From a bacterium (GTDB taxonomy: Bacteria; 4484-113; JAFGCY01), in assembly GCA_020849855.1 (NCBI GenBank), contig JADZFO010000005.1:62001-126000 (forward strand): 64,000 nucleotides of DNA. The letters are read 5' to 3'. The notes under the pieces are model-generated. The model was not told the DNA's origin, searched no databases, and saw nothing but the letters and a program-made list of their open reading frames with translations. Positions 1-7,497 of the stretch are shown here, piece by piece. The position numbers were made by a program, and so were the translations under genes. Each line of letters begins with the position of its first letter. The first letter of the stretch is position 1.

Positions 1-1898
1 TCAGCAACGTGCCCTTTCCCAAGCCGATCGCCGCGGTGCGCATCGGCTATGTGAACGGGGAGTTCCTGGTCAACCCGACTTTTGAGCAGCTCGAGGCTTC
101 GGACCTCAACCTGCTGGTGGCGGGTACCAAGGACCGCATCAACATGATCGAGGACGAATCCAACGAGCTGCCCGAGGAGACCATCCTGGCCGGCATGCGC
201 CTGGCGCACTCCGAGATCCAGAAGATCCTCAGCTACTTCGAGAAGCTCATCGCCGATCGCGGCAAGCCCAAGATGGAGTTCAAGGCCCCCGATGAGCTGA
301 GCGATGAGATGAAGGCGAAAGTCGAGGCCCAGGCCCTGCCGCGGATCCAGCAGATCATTCCGGCGGACGACAAGGTCGACCTCTTCTCCAGCCTGAGCCA
401 GATGCAGGCGGAGGTCTGGGAGGCCATCAGCGCTGAAGAGCCTGAAGCCGACATCCGCCTGGTCAAGGGCTATGCCCACAAGCTGACCAAGAAGTACATG
501 CGCAAGCTGGCCATGCAGGGCACCCGCGTGGACGGTCGCGACTATGACACTGTCCGCCCGCTGAGCGGGGCCACCGATCTGCTGCCCCGGGTGCATGGCA
601 ACGCGATGTTCAAGCGCGGCATGACCCAGGTGCTGAGCAGCGTTACGCTGGGCACCAGCGGCGACCGCCAGAAGATCGACACCGTCAACTTTGACGAGGA
701 CAAGCGCTTCAGCCACCACTACAACTTCCCGCCCTACAGTGTGGGCGAGGTGCGGCCCCTGCGCGGTGCGAGCCGCCGCGACATAGGACACGGCGCGCTG
801 GCCGAGAAGGCTGTGCAGCCGATCCTGCCTACAGATGAGGAGTTTCCTTACACTATCCGCGTCGTCAGTGAAGTGACCGAGAGCGACGCGAGCAGCTCGA
901 TGGCCGCCACCTGCGGCACCAGCATGGCGCTGATGGCCGCCGGCGTGCCGGTCAAGCGCCACGTGGCGGGCGTGTCGATCGGCCTCGTCACCGAGGGCGA
1001 TGAGTACCGCACCCTGATGGATCTGATGGGCTTTGAGGACTTCAACGGCGACATGGACTTCAAGGTCGCCGGCACCAGCGAGGGCATCACCGCGATCCAG
1101 CTTGACGTGAAGATTGAGGGCCTGACCTTCCAGATGATCGAGGAGACCCTGGCCAAAGCCAAGCGCGGCCGCATGATCGTGCTGGATCAGATGGCCCAGA
1201 TCATTCCGCACCCGCGGGCGACTCTGAGCCCCTATGCCCCGCTGCTGGACATCATCATGATTCCGGTGGACAGCATCGGCGCCGTCATCGGCCCAAGCGG
1301 CAAGAACATCAAGAAGATCGTGGCCGAGACCGGCTGCCAGATCGACATCGACGACGACGGCCGCGTCTTCATCAGCGGCACTGACCCGGCCGGCCTGACC
1401 CGCGCCAAGAGCATCATCCGCGGCATCACCGGCGACATGAAGCCGGGCGAGGAGTTCGCGGGCAAGGTGGTGCGCATCATGCCTTTCGGCGCCTTCATCG
1501 AGCTGGTCCCGGGCAAGGACGGCCTGCTGCACATCAGCAACATCGCCGAGGAGCCGGTGCGCGCCGTTGAAGACGTGCTGCAGATCGGCGACGAGGTGCC
1601 GGTGGTGATCCGCGACGTGGACCCCGAAGGCAAGATCAACCTGCTGCGCACGGACATCGACTACAGCAAGCGCCCGCCGCGTGAGGAGCGTCCCCGCGGT
1701 GGCGGTGGCTACGGTGCTGACCGTGGCGGCCGCGGCGGTGGTGGCGGCTATGGCGGCGGCGGTGACCGTGGTGGTCGCGGCGGCGGCGGTGGCTATGGCG
1801 GCGGCGGTGACCGTGGTGGCCGCGGCGGTGGCGGTGGCTATGGCGGCGGCGGCGGCCGACCGGGCGGCGGCGGTGGCTACGGCGGCGGACGGGGCTAG
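1..1898 (+). CDS. pnp: polyribonucleotide nucleotidyltransferase (PNPase), 3' part of gene
   Basis: PNPase is a trimeric 3'-5' phosphorolytic exoribonuclease of cytoplasmic RNA turnover. The frame is open from base 3 and runs off the left edge, so the start and most of the first RNase PH domain are missing; about 630 residues remain, where E. coli PNPase has about 711. In order: end of the first PH domain and helical linker (to about base 500), second PH core (about 540-1190) with GHGALAEKA, SDASSSMAATCG, DMDFKVAGTSEG and the metal-site QLDVKI, KH domain (about 1245-1430, GPSGKNIKKI), and S1 domain (about 1450-1660, FGAFIELVPGKDGLLHIS). The odd part is a tail of about 70 residues after S1 made almost only of GGGGYGG and RGG units. 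An RRM gene near 57.5 kb has a similar tail. The family call is certain; the tail's role is inference. Confidence 0.97.
   Translation, partial: SNVPFPKPIAAVRIGYVNGEFLVNPTFEQLEASDLNLLVAGTKDRINMIEDESNELPEETILAGMRLAHSEIQKILSYFEKLIADRGKPKMEFKAPDELSDEMKAKVEAQALPRIQQIIPADDKVDLFSSLSQMQAEVWEAISAEEPEADIRLVKGYAHKLTKKYMRKLAMQGTRVDGRDYDTVRPLSGATDLLPRVHGNAMFKRGMTQVLSSVTLGTSGDRQKIDTVNFDEDKRFSHHYNFPPYSVGEVRPLRGASRRDIGHGALAEKAVQPILPTDEEFPYTIRVVSEVTESDASSSMAATCGTSMALMAAGVPVKRHVAGVSIGLVTEGDEYRTLMDLMGFEDFNGDMDFKVAGTSEGITAIQLDVKIEGLTFQMIEETLAKAKRGRMIVLDQMAQIIPHPRATLSPYAPLLDIIMIPVDSIGAVIGPSGKNIKKIVAETGCQIDIDDDGRVFISGTDPAGLTRAKSIIRGITGDMKPGEEFAGKVVRIMPFGAFIELVPGKDGLLHISNIAEEPVRAVEDVLQIGDEVPVVIRDVDPEGKINLLRTDIDYSKRPPREERPRGGGGYGADRGGRGGGGGYGGGGDRGGRGGGGGYGGGGDRGGRGGGGGYGGGGGRPGGGGGYGGGRG
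1699..1890 (+). repeat. in-frame 45-bp glycine/RGG-coding repeats in pnp
   Basis: About four imperfect 45-bp units encode the 15-residue pattern GGGGYGGGGDRGGRG. They are coding repeats inside pnp, not a mobile element. The multiple of three keeps the frame through expansion or contraction. Confidence 0.85.
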
Positions 1899-1926
1899 TA
1901 CTTAGCCGACAGCACTGGAATTACAA

Positions 1927-1956
1927 GGGCCGGGCTGACCCCCGGCCCTTTTCTTT
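1927..1956 (+). terminator. Rho-independent terminator after pnp
   Basis: An 8-bp perfect GC stem (GGGCCGGG / CCCGGCCC) with a 6-nt loop is followed by TTTTCTTT. It starts 29 nt after the pnp stop and separates pnp from the next gene, which has its own -10 box. Confidence 0.9.
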
Positions 1957-2062
1957 GCTTTTGTGTCACTGCATCCGGCCTGCCTTCGCCTCTGCAGGGC
2001 TGCCCATCAGGCGCATCAGCGCAGAAGATCCTGCTTTTCTGGCATTTGGGCTGCGCTGCCGA

Positions 2063-2068
2063 TAAGAT
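2063..2068 (+). promoter_or_regulatory. -10 box TAAGAT, leaderless type
   Basis: The hexamer ends 7 nt before ATG 2076, so transcription should start at the A of that ATG. It argues against the in-frame TTG at 2046 as the start. Confidence 0.65.
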
Positions 2069-2075
2069 ATTCAGC

Positions 2076-3332
2076 ATGTCATGGAGGACAGGTCAACGGC
2101 CGGAGCTGCCCCGCGAGCTCTTCTGGAAGGGCTTTAGCGATCCCTTCACCGGGATGCAGTTCGAGGCGCCTGTCGTGCGCGCATCTGCGATCAGCCCTCT
2201 GTCCCGCGACCCCGACCTGCGCAGCACCTACCGCTCCGCCAACCCCCAGCACTACAACGTCATCGTGGCGCCCTCGGGCCTGGCCTGCGAGGAGGCGCTG
2301 CTGGGTCGCTCGGCGCGCCTGCTGCTGCGCGACCCCGCCAGCCTGCCGGTCTTCCTCGGCGAGCTGGCGGCCCAGCAGCGCGCGGCCCTATCCGAGGGCG
2401 GCGATCTGTATCAGCACTTCAACCGCGAACGCAGCCTGGAATGCGTGCATGAGGCCTGGGAGCTGGCGCTGCTGTGCAGCCCGCAGCTGCGCCTGGCCCG
2501 CCATGAGCAGGCCGGACTGGCCCTGCGTGCATCCTGGTCGCTGCGCGAGCTGATCGAGCGCGGCCGCCAGGAGGAAGCCCTGCAGCGCCGCTATGCCCAG
2601 CTGCGGGCCATCGCGCTGGCGCGTTACCGCGAGAGCTATGAGCACGAGGACCTGTCGGGCCTCAAGCTGGGCTATCCCGGCTGCGGCTACCTGATCGGCG
2701 AGCTGCATCGCGAGCGCGGCGAGTATGAGGAAGCCTTCCGCTGGCTGGCCCGCGTGGCCCAGGACCGCGCAACGCCGCATGAGCTGACGCGTCTGGCCCG
2801 CACACGCCTGGAGCTCTCCCAGGAGCAGCGCCGCAGCTCCGCTCCGCCCGAGGTGCCGGCAATGGACAGCGACGGCCATGCGCCACCCGGCGGTGTCGGA
2901 GCAGCGCCAAGCCACGGCCCCAGCCCGGCCGGGGCCGCCCGCCCGGCAACGGTCAGCATGGGCCAGAGCGCGCCGCGCCCGGTGGAACTGGTGCTGACGC
3001 CCACGGCCCAGGACCGCGAAGGGGCAGTGTCACTTGGCGGCAGCGGCGATGCCCTGGAAACGGACGCCGGCCTGCTCAGCCTGGAGACAGCGCAGCGGCC
3101 CTTCACTGTCTCCTTCCACATCCCCCCGCCGCTCAGCTCTGAGACGGTCCGCCTGGCCCCGGGCCAGCTGGAGTGGTTGGACGCCTGGGCCCGGATGCGC
3201 GGCCTGGACAGCTCTGCCGTGCTGCGCGCCTTCATCAGCGCGCTGCAGCTGCGGGGCTATGCCCCGGGTGCGCTCAGCGAGACCGACCTGGAGCTGGTGC
3301 TGGCCAAGTGCCTGCCGGGCCCGCGGGACTAG
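2076..3332 (+). CDS. DUF2225-like protein
   Basis: This 418-residue cytoplasmic protein has no known function. The first 230 or so residues follow the DUF2225 layout: an opening FSDPFTGMQFEAPVVRAS, a block with SRDPDLRSTYRSANPQHYNV, a helical middle, and a TPR-like end with YLIGELHRERGEYEEAFRWL. Typical DUF2225 proteins have CxxC zinc pairs in the opening segment; here they are absent (FTGMQF in place of CPVCG-like sequence). A low-complexity Ala/Pro/Gly stretch follows (about residues 250-340), then a C-terminal helical segment of about 75 residues that I do not recognise. The ATG start is set by the -10 box 7 nt upstream. The metallophosphoesterase follows after 25 nt with its own -10. Family membership rests on motif reading only. 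Confidence 0.75.
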   Translation: MSWRTGQRPELPRELFWKGFSDPFTGMQFEAPVVRASAISPLSRDPDLRSTYRSANPQHYNVIVAPSGLACEEALLGRSARLLLRDPASLPVFLGELAAQQRAALSEGGDLYQHFNRERSLECVHEAWELALLCSPQLRLARHEQAGLALRASWSLRELIERGRQEEALQRRYAQLRAIALARYRESYEHEDLSGLKLGYPGCGYLIGELHRERGEYEEAFRWLARVAQDRATPHELTRLARTRLELSQEQRRSSAPPEVPAMDSDGHAPPGGVGAAPSHGPSPAGAARPATVSMGQSAPRPVELVLTPTAQDREGAVSLGGSGDALETDAGLLSLETAQRPFTVSFHIPPPLSSETVRLAPGQLEWLDAWARMRGLDSSAVLRAFISALQLRGYAPGALSETDLELVLAKCLPGPRD

Positions 3333-3345
3333 GCCGGTGCCGCGC

Positions 3346-3351
3346 TAAGAT
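3346..3351 (+). promoter_or_regulatory. -10 box TAAGAT, leaderless type
   Basis: The hexamer ends 6 nt before ATG 3358. It lies 13 nt after the stop of the previous gene, so the phosphoesterase gene can be transcribed independently. Confidence 0.65.
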
Positions 3352-3357
3352 CTATCC

Positions 3358-4092
3358 ATGGATCTGCCGCAGTCCCCCGCCGCCCCGCCAGAAGCGCTGG
3401 CTGATGACAGCCGCAGCCTGCGCCTGCTGCTGGCCGGCGACCTGCATGGCAGCGAGAAGGGCCTGGCCTGGTTCTATGGCCAGGCTGAGGAGCTGAAGCC
3501 GGAGCTGATTGTCTTTGTCGGCGACTTCGTCACCGGCGGGCCGCTGAGCTTCGTACGCGATGTGCTGGCCAGCCTGCGCGATCTGGCCCCGCAGGTCTTC
3601 GTCATCCCCGGCAACTGGGACCCGCGGGAAAGCCTGGTGGCGATGGACGAGGCGGCCTTTGACGGCCTGCGCAACCTGCACAAGTCCGCTGGCTGGGCCG
3701 GCGGCTACAGCTTCGCCGGGCTGGGCGGCAGCACGCCGACGCCCCACGGCGGCTCACCCTTCGAGGCGGTGGCCGACGACGAATTCTTCGCCGACCCGCT
3801 GCGCCTGCATCTGCCCGCGGATATCTGGGTGCTGCACAACCCGGTCTACGGCTTCCGCGACCGGGTGGCCAGCAGCGGTGCCAACGCCGGCTCCGAGGCC
3901 CTGCTGACGGTCTTCAAGGAGCAGGACCCCGCGCCGCGCCTGGTGCTGAGCGGCCATATCCACGAGGCCCGCGGGGTGGACAGCTGGCGCGGCACGACCT
4001 TCGTCAACGCCGGCCCGCTGAGCGCCTGCGGCGCCGTGCTGATCGAGCTGGCCGGCGACGAGGTGACGAACACGATGCTGGGCGGGGATTAG
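3358..4092 (+). CDS. calcineurin-like metallophosphoesterase
   Basis: A 244-residue cytoplasmic phosphoesterase with the dinuclear metal-site blocks in order: GDLHGS (about residue 26), VFVGDF (about 50), VIPGNWD (about 83), WVLHNPV (about 155) and SGHIHEARG (about 198). The layout matches small YfcE/MPPED-like enzymes, usually phosphodiesterases. GNWD replaces the usual GNHD, so one metal ligand is changed. The last block FVNAGPLSACGAVLIEL is typical of the family. No membrane segment or signal peptide is seen. The start is the ATG 6 nt after a TAAGAT box. The natural substrate cannot be told from sequence. Confidence 0.88.
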   Translation: MDLPQSPAAPPEALADDSRSLRLLLAGDLHGSEKGLAWFYGQAEELKPELIVFVGDFVTGGPLSFVRDVLASLRDLAPQVFVIPGNWDPRESLVAMDEAAFDGLRNLHKSAGWAGGYSFAGLGGSTPTPHGGSPFEAVADDEFFADPLRLHLPADIWVLHNPVYGFRDRVASSGANAGSEALLTVFKEQDPAPRLVLSGHIHEARGVDSWRGTTFVNAGPLSACGAVLIELAGDEVTNTMLGGD

Positions 4093-4143
4093 CACACAGT
4101 CCGGAGAACCGGCAGCAGGGAAGCAGCAGAAAAACAAAAACGA

Positions 4144-4157
4144 CCGGCTTACGCCGG
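4144..4157. terminator. small GC hairpin with flanking A/T tracts, possible terminator
   Basis: CCGGC TTAC GCCGG forms a 5-bp stem 51 nt after the phosphoesterase stop. On the minus strand it is followed closely by TTTTTG TTTTT, so it would work best against antisense transcripts. On the plus strand the nearest T run (ATTTTT) is 13 nt further on, which makes it a weak terminator in that direction. Confidence 0.35.
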
Positions 4158-4300
4158 CCTGGTCACCGTGATTTTTGGGTTTAACCCCAACGCACTCGGT
4201 GATCCGTACTAAATCAGACTCCTGGCAGCGCTGCAGGTTCCAGCATTGTTTGGCGTCCCGGCTCGCTTCCGAGCTCGTTCAAGCGGCAGCAGCAGGGCAG

Positions 4301-4306
4301 TATGAT
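4301..4306 (+). promoter_or_regulatory. -10 box TATGAT, leaderless type
   Basis: The hexamer ends 6 nt before GTG 4313, which places the predicted +1 on that GTG. Confidence 0.6.
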
Positions 4307-4312
4307 CAGTCC

Positions 4313-5902
4313 GTGCGTAATATTCAGTCCATGCGTATCCTGATGCTGTGTGCGTTATTGCTGTCCTTATCCGCTCTGTCTGGCGGTCCGCGAAGCGCTG
4401 CGGCGGAAGACACAGCCCCAGCGCAGGCGTTGGCGGCTGCGGTGTTCAGCGACGCTGAGAATGCGGCAGCCCGCGAATGGTCCAGCGCCCTCAGCCCCAG
4501 CGGGGATGCCCTGTTTGACGCCTACGCGCAGGCTCTGGTGGACAAGTACGGCAGAGAGGGCTTTGCCTTCAGCGTCGCTCTGCCCTGCTTCTGGCTGGAC
4601 GATGAAGTTCTGCGCGCCTGGGAAGCGCGCTTTGGCCGTGACCCGCGCTTCTGGGAACTACGGATCTTTAACGCCAGAGTGATCGAAGCGGTGCAGGATG
4701 AAGAGCAGTCCGCGATTGATGCAGAGGGCGCTGCCGGGGACCTGGGGGCGGAGCTCGAACTGCGCCGGCAACTGCGCCTCGACTGCCTTGGCGATTTTCC
4801 CACGCCGGAGCAGCTGACGCAGGACGCTTTTGAGCGGGGCGCGCTGAATTCCGAGCTGCTGAGTCGCGCCTTTCTCGATGGGCTGGCTGGGCTAAGCGCA
4901 CAGGCCTATGCTGATGCGAAAGCCATCGCGGCGGAAAGCGGCGTGGATGACGCGGCGCTGCAAGCGCGGCTGGACGAGCGGCGGCGGCGCTTTATCGGCG
5001 ACTGCGATAAGCTGCTGATCGCCGTGCGCAGCCGCGACCCCCAGGCTCCCTGGCCGCACTACATGCAGGCGTTGGAGCTCTTTGAGCGTGGTGACATGGA
5101 CCGCGCCTGGCAGGCTGTCGACGCTGGGAACATGATCGAAGGCCGCGCCTGGCCGGGGGCAGGCTATCCGCTGAGTTTCGTCGCGGCCGAGCTGGCAGAT
5201 GACCGGGTGCCGGGCAATCCGGCGGTCTGCGCCGCGCTGGACTGCAACCGCGTGCAGACCCAGATTTGGTTCAGCAAAGCCCCGCGCCGAATCAGTGCGA
5301 TCTCGGCGCTGGCGCAGCAAAGCGGCGACATCAACAAGCAGGCGGCGCTGATCAGGATGCTGGGGCGTATCGCCCGGGACAGCTCGGGCAGCGACCGTAT
5401 GACCTGGCTGGCCAGCTTCTCTGCGGTACTGGACGATCAGCTGGCCGTATCAGGGGCAAGGCTCAGCGCAGAGCAGCTGGAGCTCCTGGCCAGTCAGAAG
5501 GCGGCCGCGGCGCGGGACTTCGAACGGATCAGCATCAGCGAGTACACCTTGGACGCCTGGCGTCTCTTTGACGACTTCAGGGGCCCCTGGCGGCACGAGG
5601 CCGATCTGACCGCGCGCCTGCCTGCTTTGCAGCAGTTCTGGCAGGCTTACAGTGAGCGACAGATACTGCTCGCCAGAATCACCCGCAAGCAGCAGATGAA
5701 GTTTGCCGCCGGTCTGGACCTGCTGGCGACGGACGAGCCGGGCGGAGCCGATGGTCTGCAAGAACGCGAGATGCCCGGCTGGCACTTTGAGCTTGCCGAG
5801 CTGCGCGAGATCATCGCAAGCGACATGGAACTTGAGCGTCGCCGCAGCGCCGGCGAGCCGCTGGTTCAGTTTGAAGAAAGTGAAGGTGCCGAAGCGGAGT
5901 GA
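4313..5902 (+). CDS. exported protein of the GD-LFD-Y paralogous family
   Basis: A 529-residue protein of unknown function, one of five related proteins in this window (others at 23.3, 31.4, 54.2 and 55.8 kb). An N-terminal signal peptide ends near the AAAED stretch. The family signature follows: SGDALFDAYAQ, then FGRDPRFWELRIFN about 45 residues later, and a TPR-like block PWPHYMQALELFERGDMDRAW. The rest is helical, with Trp- and Arg-rich segments. GTG 4313 is in frame and exactly at the +1 expected from the TATGAT box; ATG 4331 is the alternative and gives a slightly shorter signal peptide. The repeated motif set is seen directly; a role as a TPR-like scaffold or substrate-binding protein at the membrane is inference. 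Confidence 0.75.
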   Translation: MRNIQSMRILMLCALLLSLSALSGGPRSAAAEDTAPAQALAAAVFSDAENAAAREWSSALSPSGDALFDAYAQALVDKYGREGFAFSVALPCFWLDDEVLRAWEARFGRDPRFWELRIFNARVIEAVQDEEQSAIDAEGAAGDLGAELELRRQLRLDCLGDFPTPEQLTQDAFERGALNSELLSRAFLDGLAGLSAQAYADAKAIAAESGVDDAALQARLDERRRRFIGDCDKLLIAVRSRDPQAPWPHYMQALELFERGDMDRAWQAVDAGNMIEGRAWPGAGYPLSFVAAELADDRVPGNPAVCAALDCNRVQTQIWFSKAPRRISAISALAQQSGDINKQAALIRMLGRIARDSSGSDRMTWLASFSAVLDDQLAVSGARLSAEQLELLASQKAAAARDFERISISEYTLDAWRLFDDFRGPWRHEADLTARLPALQQFWQAYSERQILLARITRKQQMKFAAGLDLLATDEPGGADGLQEREMPGWHFELAELREIIASDMELERRRSAGEPLVQFEESEGAEAE

Positions 5903-6056
5903 TCGCAGTGAGCTGTCGCACTCGCGGCTGGAAGTCGAGCATAGCGGCAACGCCTATCGAATTGAGGGGTGCACCGCTATACCCGCACATTTGGCTGGAG
6001 GATAAGCCTGGTATCAGCTCGCTCACGCCCGCATGCGCAGGTCCACCTGAGCTCGT

Positions 6057-6062
6057 TACAAT
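6057..6062 (+). promoter_or_regulatory. -10 box TACAAT, leaderless type
   Basis: The hexamer ends 6 nt before GTG 6069. The 5903-6056 stretch before it holds no gene that I can support. Confidence 0.7.
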
Positions 6063-6068
6063 TGCCCT

Positions 6069-7250
6069 GTGAAGAACGCGGTCCTGTGGATCTGGTTGCC
6101 TCTCTTACTGCTCGGCGCCCTGCTGCTTTTCATGCGCATGGGCGAGGCCGCTTTCAGCAAGCGGCCTGACGCGCAGCTCAGCTTCAAAGCCCTGCAGACC
6201 GCATCCGCGCCGCGGCCCGCCATTGGCCGGCTGACCCATATTCCCGGCAGCAACGAGTTCTTCATTTCCGGTCCGGCCCTGCCGCTGGCCCGCGTAAACG
6301 CGGCGGGGCAGGTCCTCTGGCAGGACAGCGCGGGCGCCTTTCAAATGCCGAAGACCCTGCCCCTGAGCGATGGCCGGGCCTGGCTGCGCTGCACGGATCT
6401 GCAGCTCTCGATGCCGGTGCTGGCCAGAATCAACGCCGATGGCAGCGAGGCCTGGCGCCAGACGATCGCCGCACCGGCAACGCAGACGGATGTGCAGCTT
6501 GCGCTGTGCGGCGACAAGCTGGCCGTTGGAATCGACGACAAGCTCTGGCTGCTGGACGGGCAGGGCAAAACGCTGTGGGCGCTGGATCAGCTTCCCGGGC
6601 TGCGGCTGCTGGGCCACTGCGGGCCGGGGGGCGAGATCCTGGCCAGCTCCGCCGCCGGAGGGCTGCACTGCTTATCCGCCGCGGGCCAGGAGCTCTGGCG
6701 CAGTGGCAAGAGCTCGGAAAGCCTGCAAGCGGTTGAAAGCCTCGCCGGCCAGGACTGGGTGGCGCTCACTGACGGAGCACGCCTGCGGGCCTATGACCTG
6801 AGCGGAGCTCTGCTCTGGGAGCAGGGCCTGACGCCGGGTACCCGGCAGCCCAGGCCGGTGAAGCTGCTGGGCGACTGCGTGCTGGTCAAGCAGGACTGGC
6901 ACAACTGGGACTGCTTCGACCGCGATGGCCGCCTGCGCTTCAGGCTGGAGACGGTGGGTGACCTGGACCTGGACCTGCAGCGCGACGGCGAAGGAAACTT
7001 CTATGTGCTCTATCTCACCGCGCGCCACCTGGGCTACGGCAACCTGCAGCTCTTCGGGCAGTCCCTGCTGCTGCGCCTGCGGCAGGGTGTGCCCAAAGCC
7101 GAGGCCCATCTGTACTGCCTCAGTCCGCAGGGCCGCCGGCTCTGGCAGGCGCGCTTTGACTATCTGCCGCGCGGTCCCTGGCTGCTGCCGGACGGCAGCG
7201 TGGCGATCAGCAAAGGCCTGGAGCTGATGAGCTACAAGCCACAGCCCTGA
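6069..7250 (+). CDS. membrane-anchored beta-propeller-like protein
   Basis: A 393-residue protein. Residues 5-24 (WIWLPLLLLGALLLFMRM) form one membrane anchor or uncleaved signal. The remainder consists of repeated blade-like units in which a short hydrophobic strand is followed by G-x-x-L-W or G-x-x-x-W: AAGQVLWQDSAG, DGSEAWRQT, GQGKTLWALD, AAGQELWRSG, LSGALLWEQG and PQGRRLWQAR. This spacing resembles PQQ-type or Kelch-type propellers. No enzyme motif is visible. The GTG start is fixed by the TACAAT box 6 nt upstream. It follows the GD-LFD-Y paralogue by 166 nt but has its own promoter. Function unknown; a ligand-binding or assembly scaffold on the outer face of the membrane is inference. 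Confidence 0.75.
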   Translation: MKNAVLWIWLPLLLLGALLLFMRMGEAAFSKRPDAQLSFKALQTASAPRPAIGRLTHIPGSNEFFISGPALPLARVNAAGQVLWQDSAGAFQMPKTLPLSDGRAWLRCTDLQLSMPVLARINADGSEAWRQTIAAPATQTDVQLALCGDKLAVGIDDKLWLLDGQGKTLWALDQLPGLRLLGHCGPGGEILASSAAGGLHCLSAAGQELWRSGKSSESLQAVESLAGQDWVALTDGARLRAYDLSGALLWEQGLTPGTRQPRPVKLLGDCVLVKQDWHNWDCFDRDGRLRFRLETVGDLDLDLQRDGEGNFYVLYLTARHLGYGNLQLFGQSLLLRLRQGVPKAEAHLYCLSPQGRRLWQARFDYLPRGPWLLPDGSVAISKGLELMSYKPQP

Positions 7251-7458
7251 GCGCCTGCGGCTCAGGCCGGAGTCGGTGCGAAGAGCCAACCCGAAAGCAG
7301 CTTGCCGCCCAGCAGCAGACGCAGCACAATGAGGCCCCGCAGGAAATTGCGGCTCCGCGGTCAATGCCAGTCAGCTAATGCAAAGAACCCTCCGGACAGC
7401 CGTCCCCCCAAAGGCCAGCCATCCGAATGAAATCTAGCATCGAGGATAGGAAAGAAGC

Positions 7459-7464
7459 TAGAAT
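7459..7464 (+). promoter_or_regulatory. -10 box TAGAAT upstream of the SIR2-like gene
   Basis: The predicted +1 is near 7471, giving a leader of about 27 nt with GGAG at 7486-7489, 8 nt before ATG 7498. The gene therefore uses a Shine-Dalgarno leader, unlike its neighbours. Confidence 0.5.
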
Positions 7465-7497
7465 TCCCGCTGAGAATTCAAAGATGGAGTTGCCGTC

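Noticed and set aside
1681..1905. Alanine/valine-rich small gene in a second frame of the pnp tail
   Set aside because: It is the out-of-frame reading of the Gly/RGG repeats.
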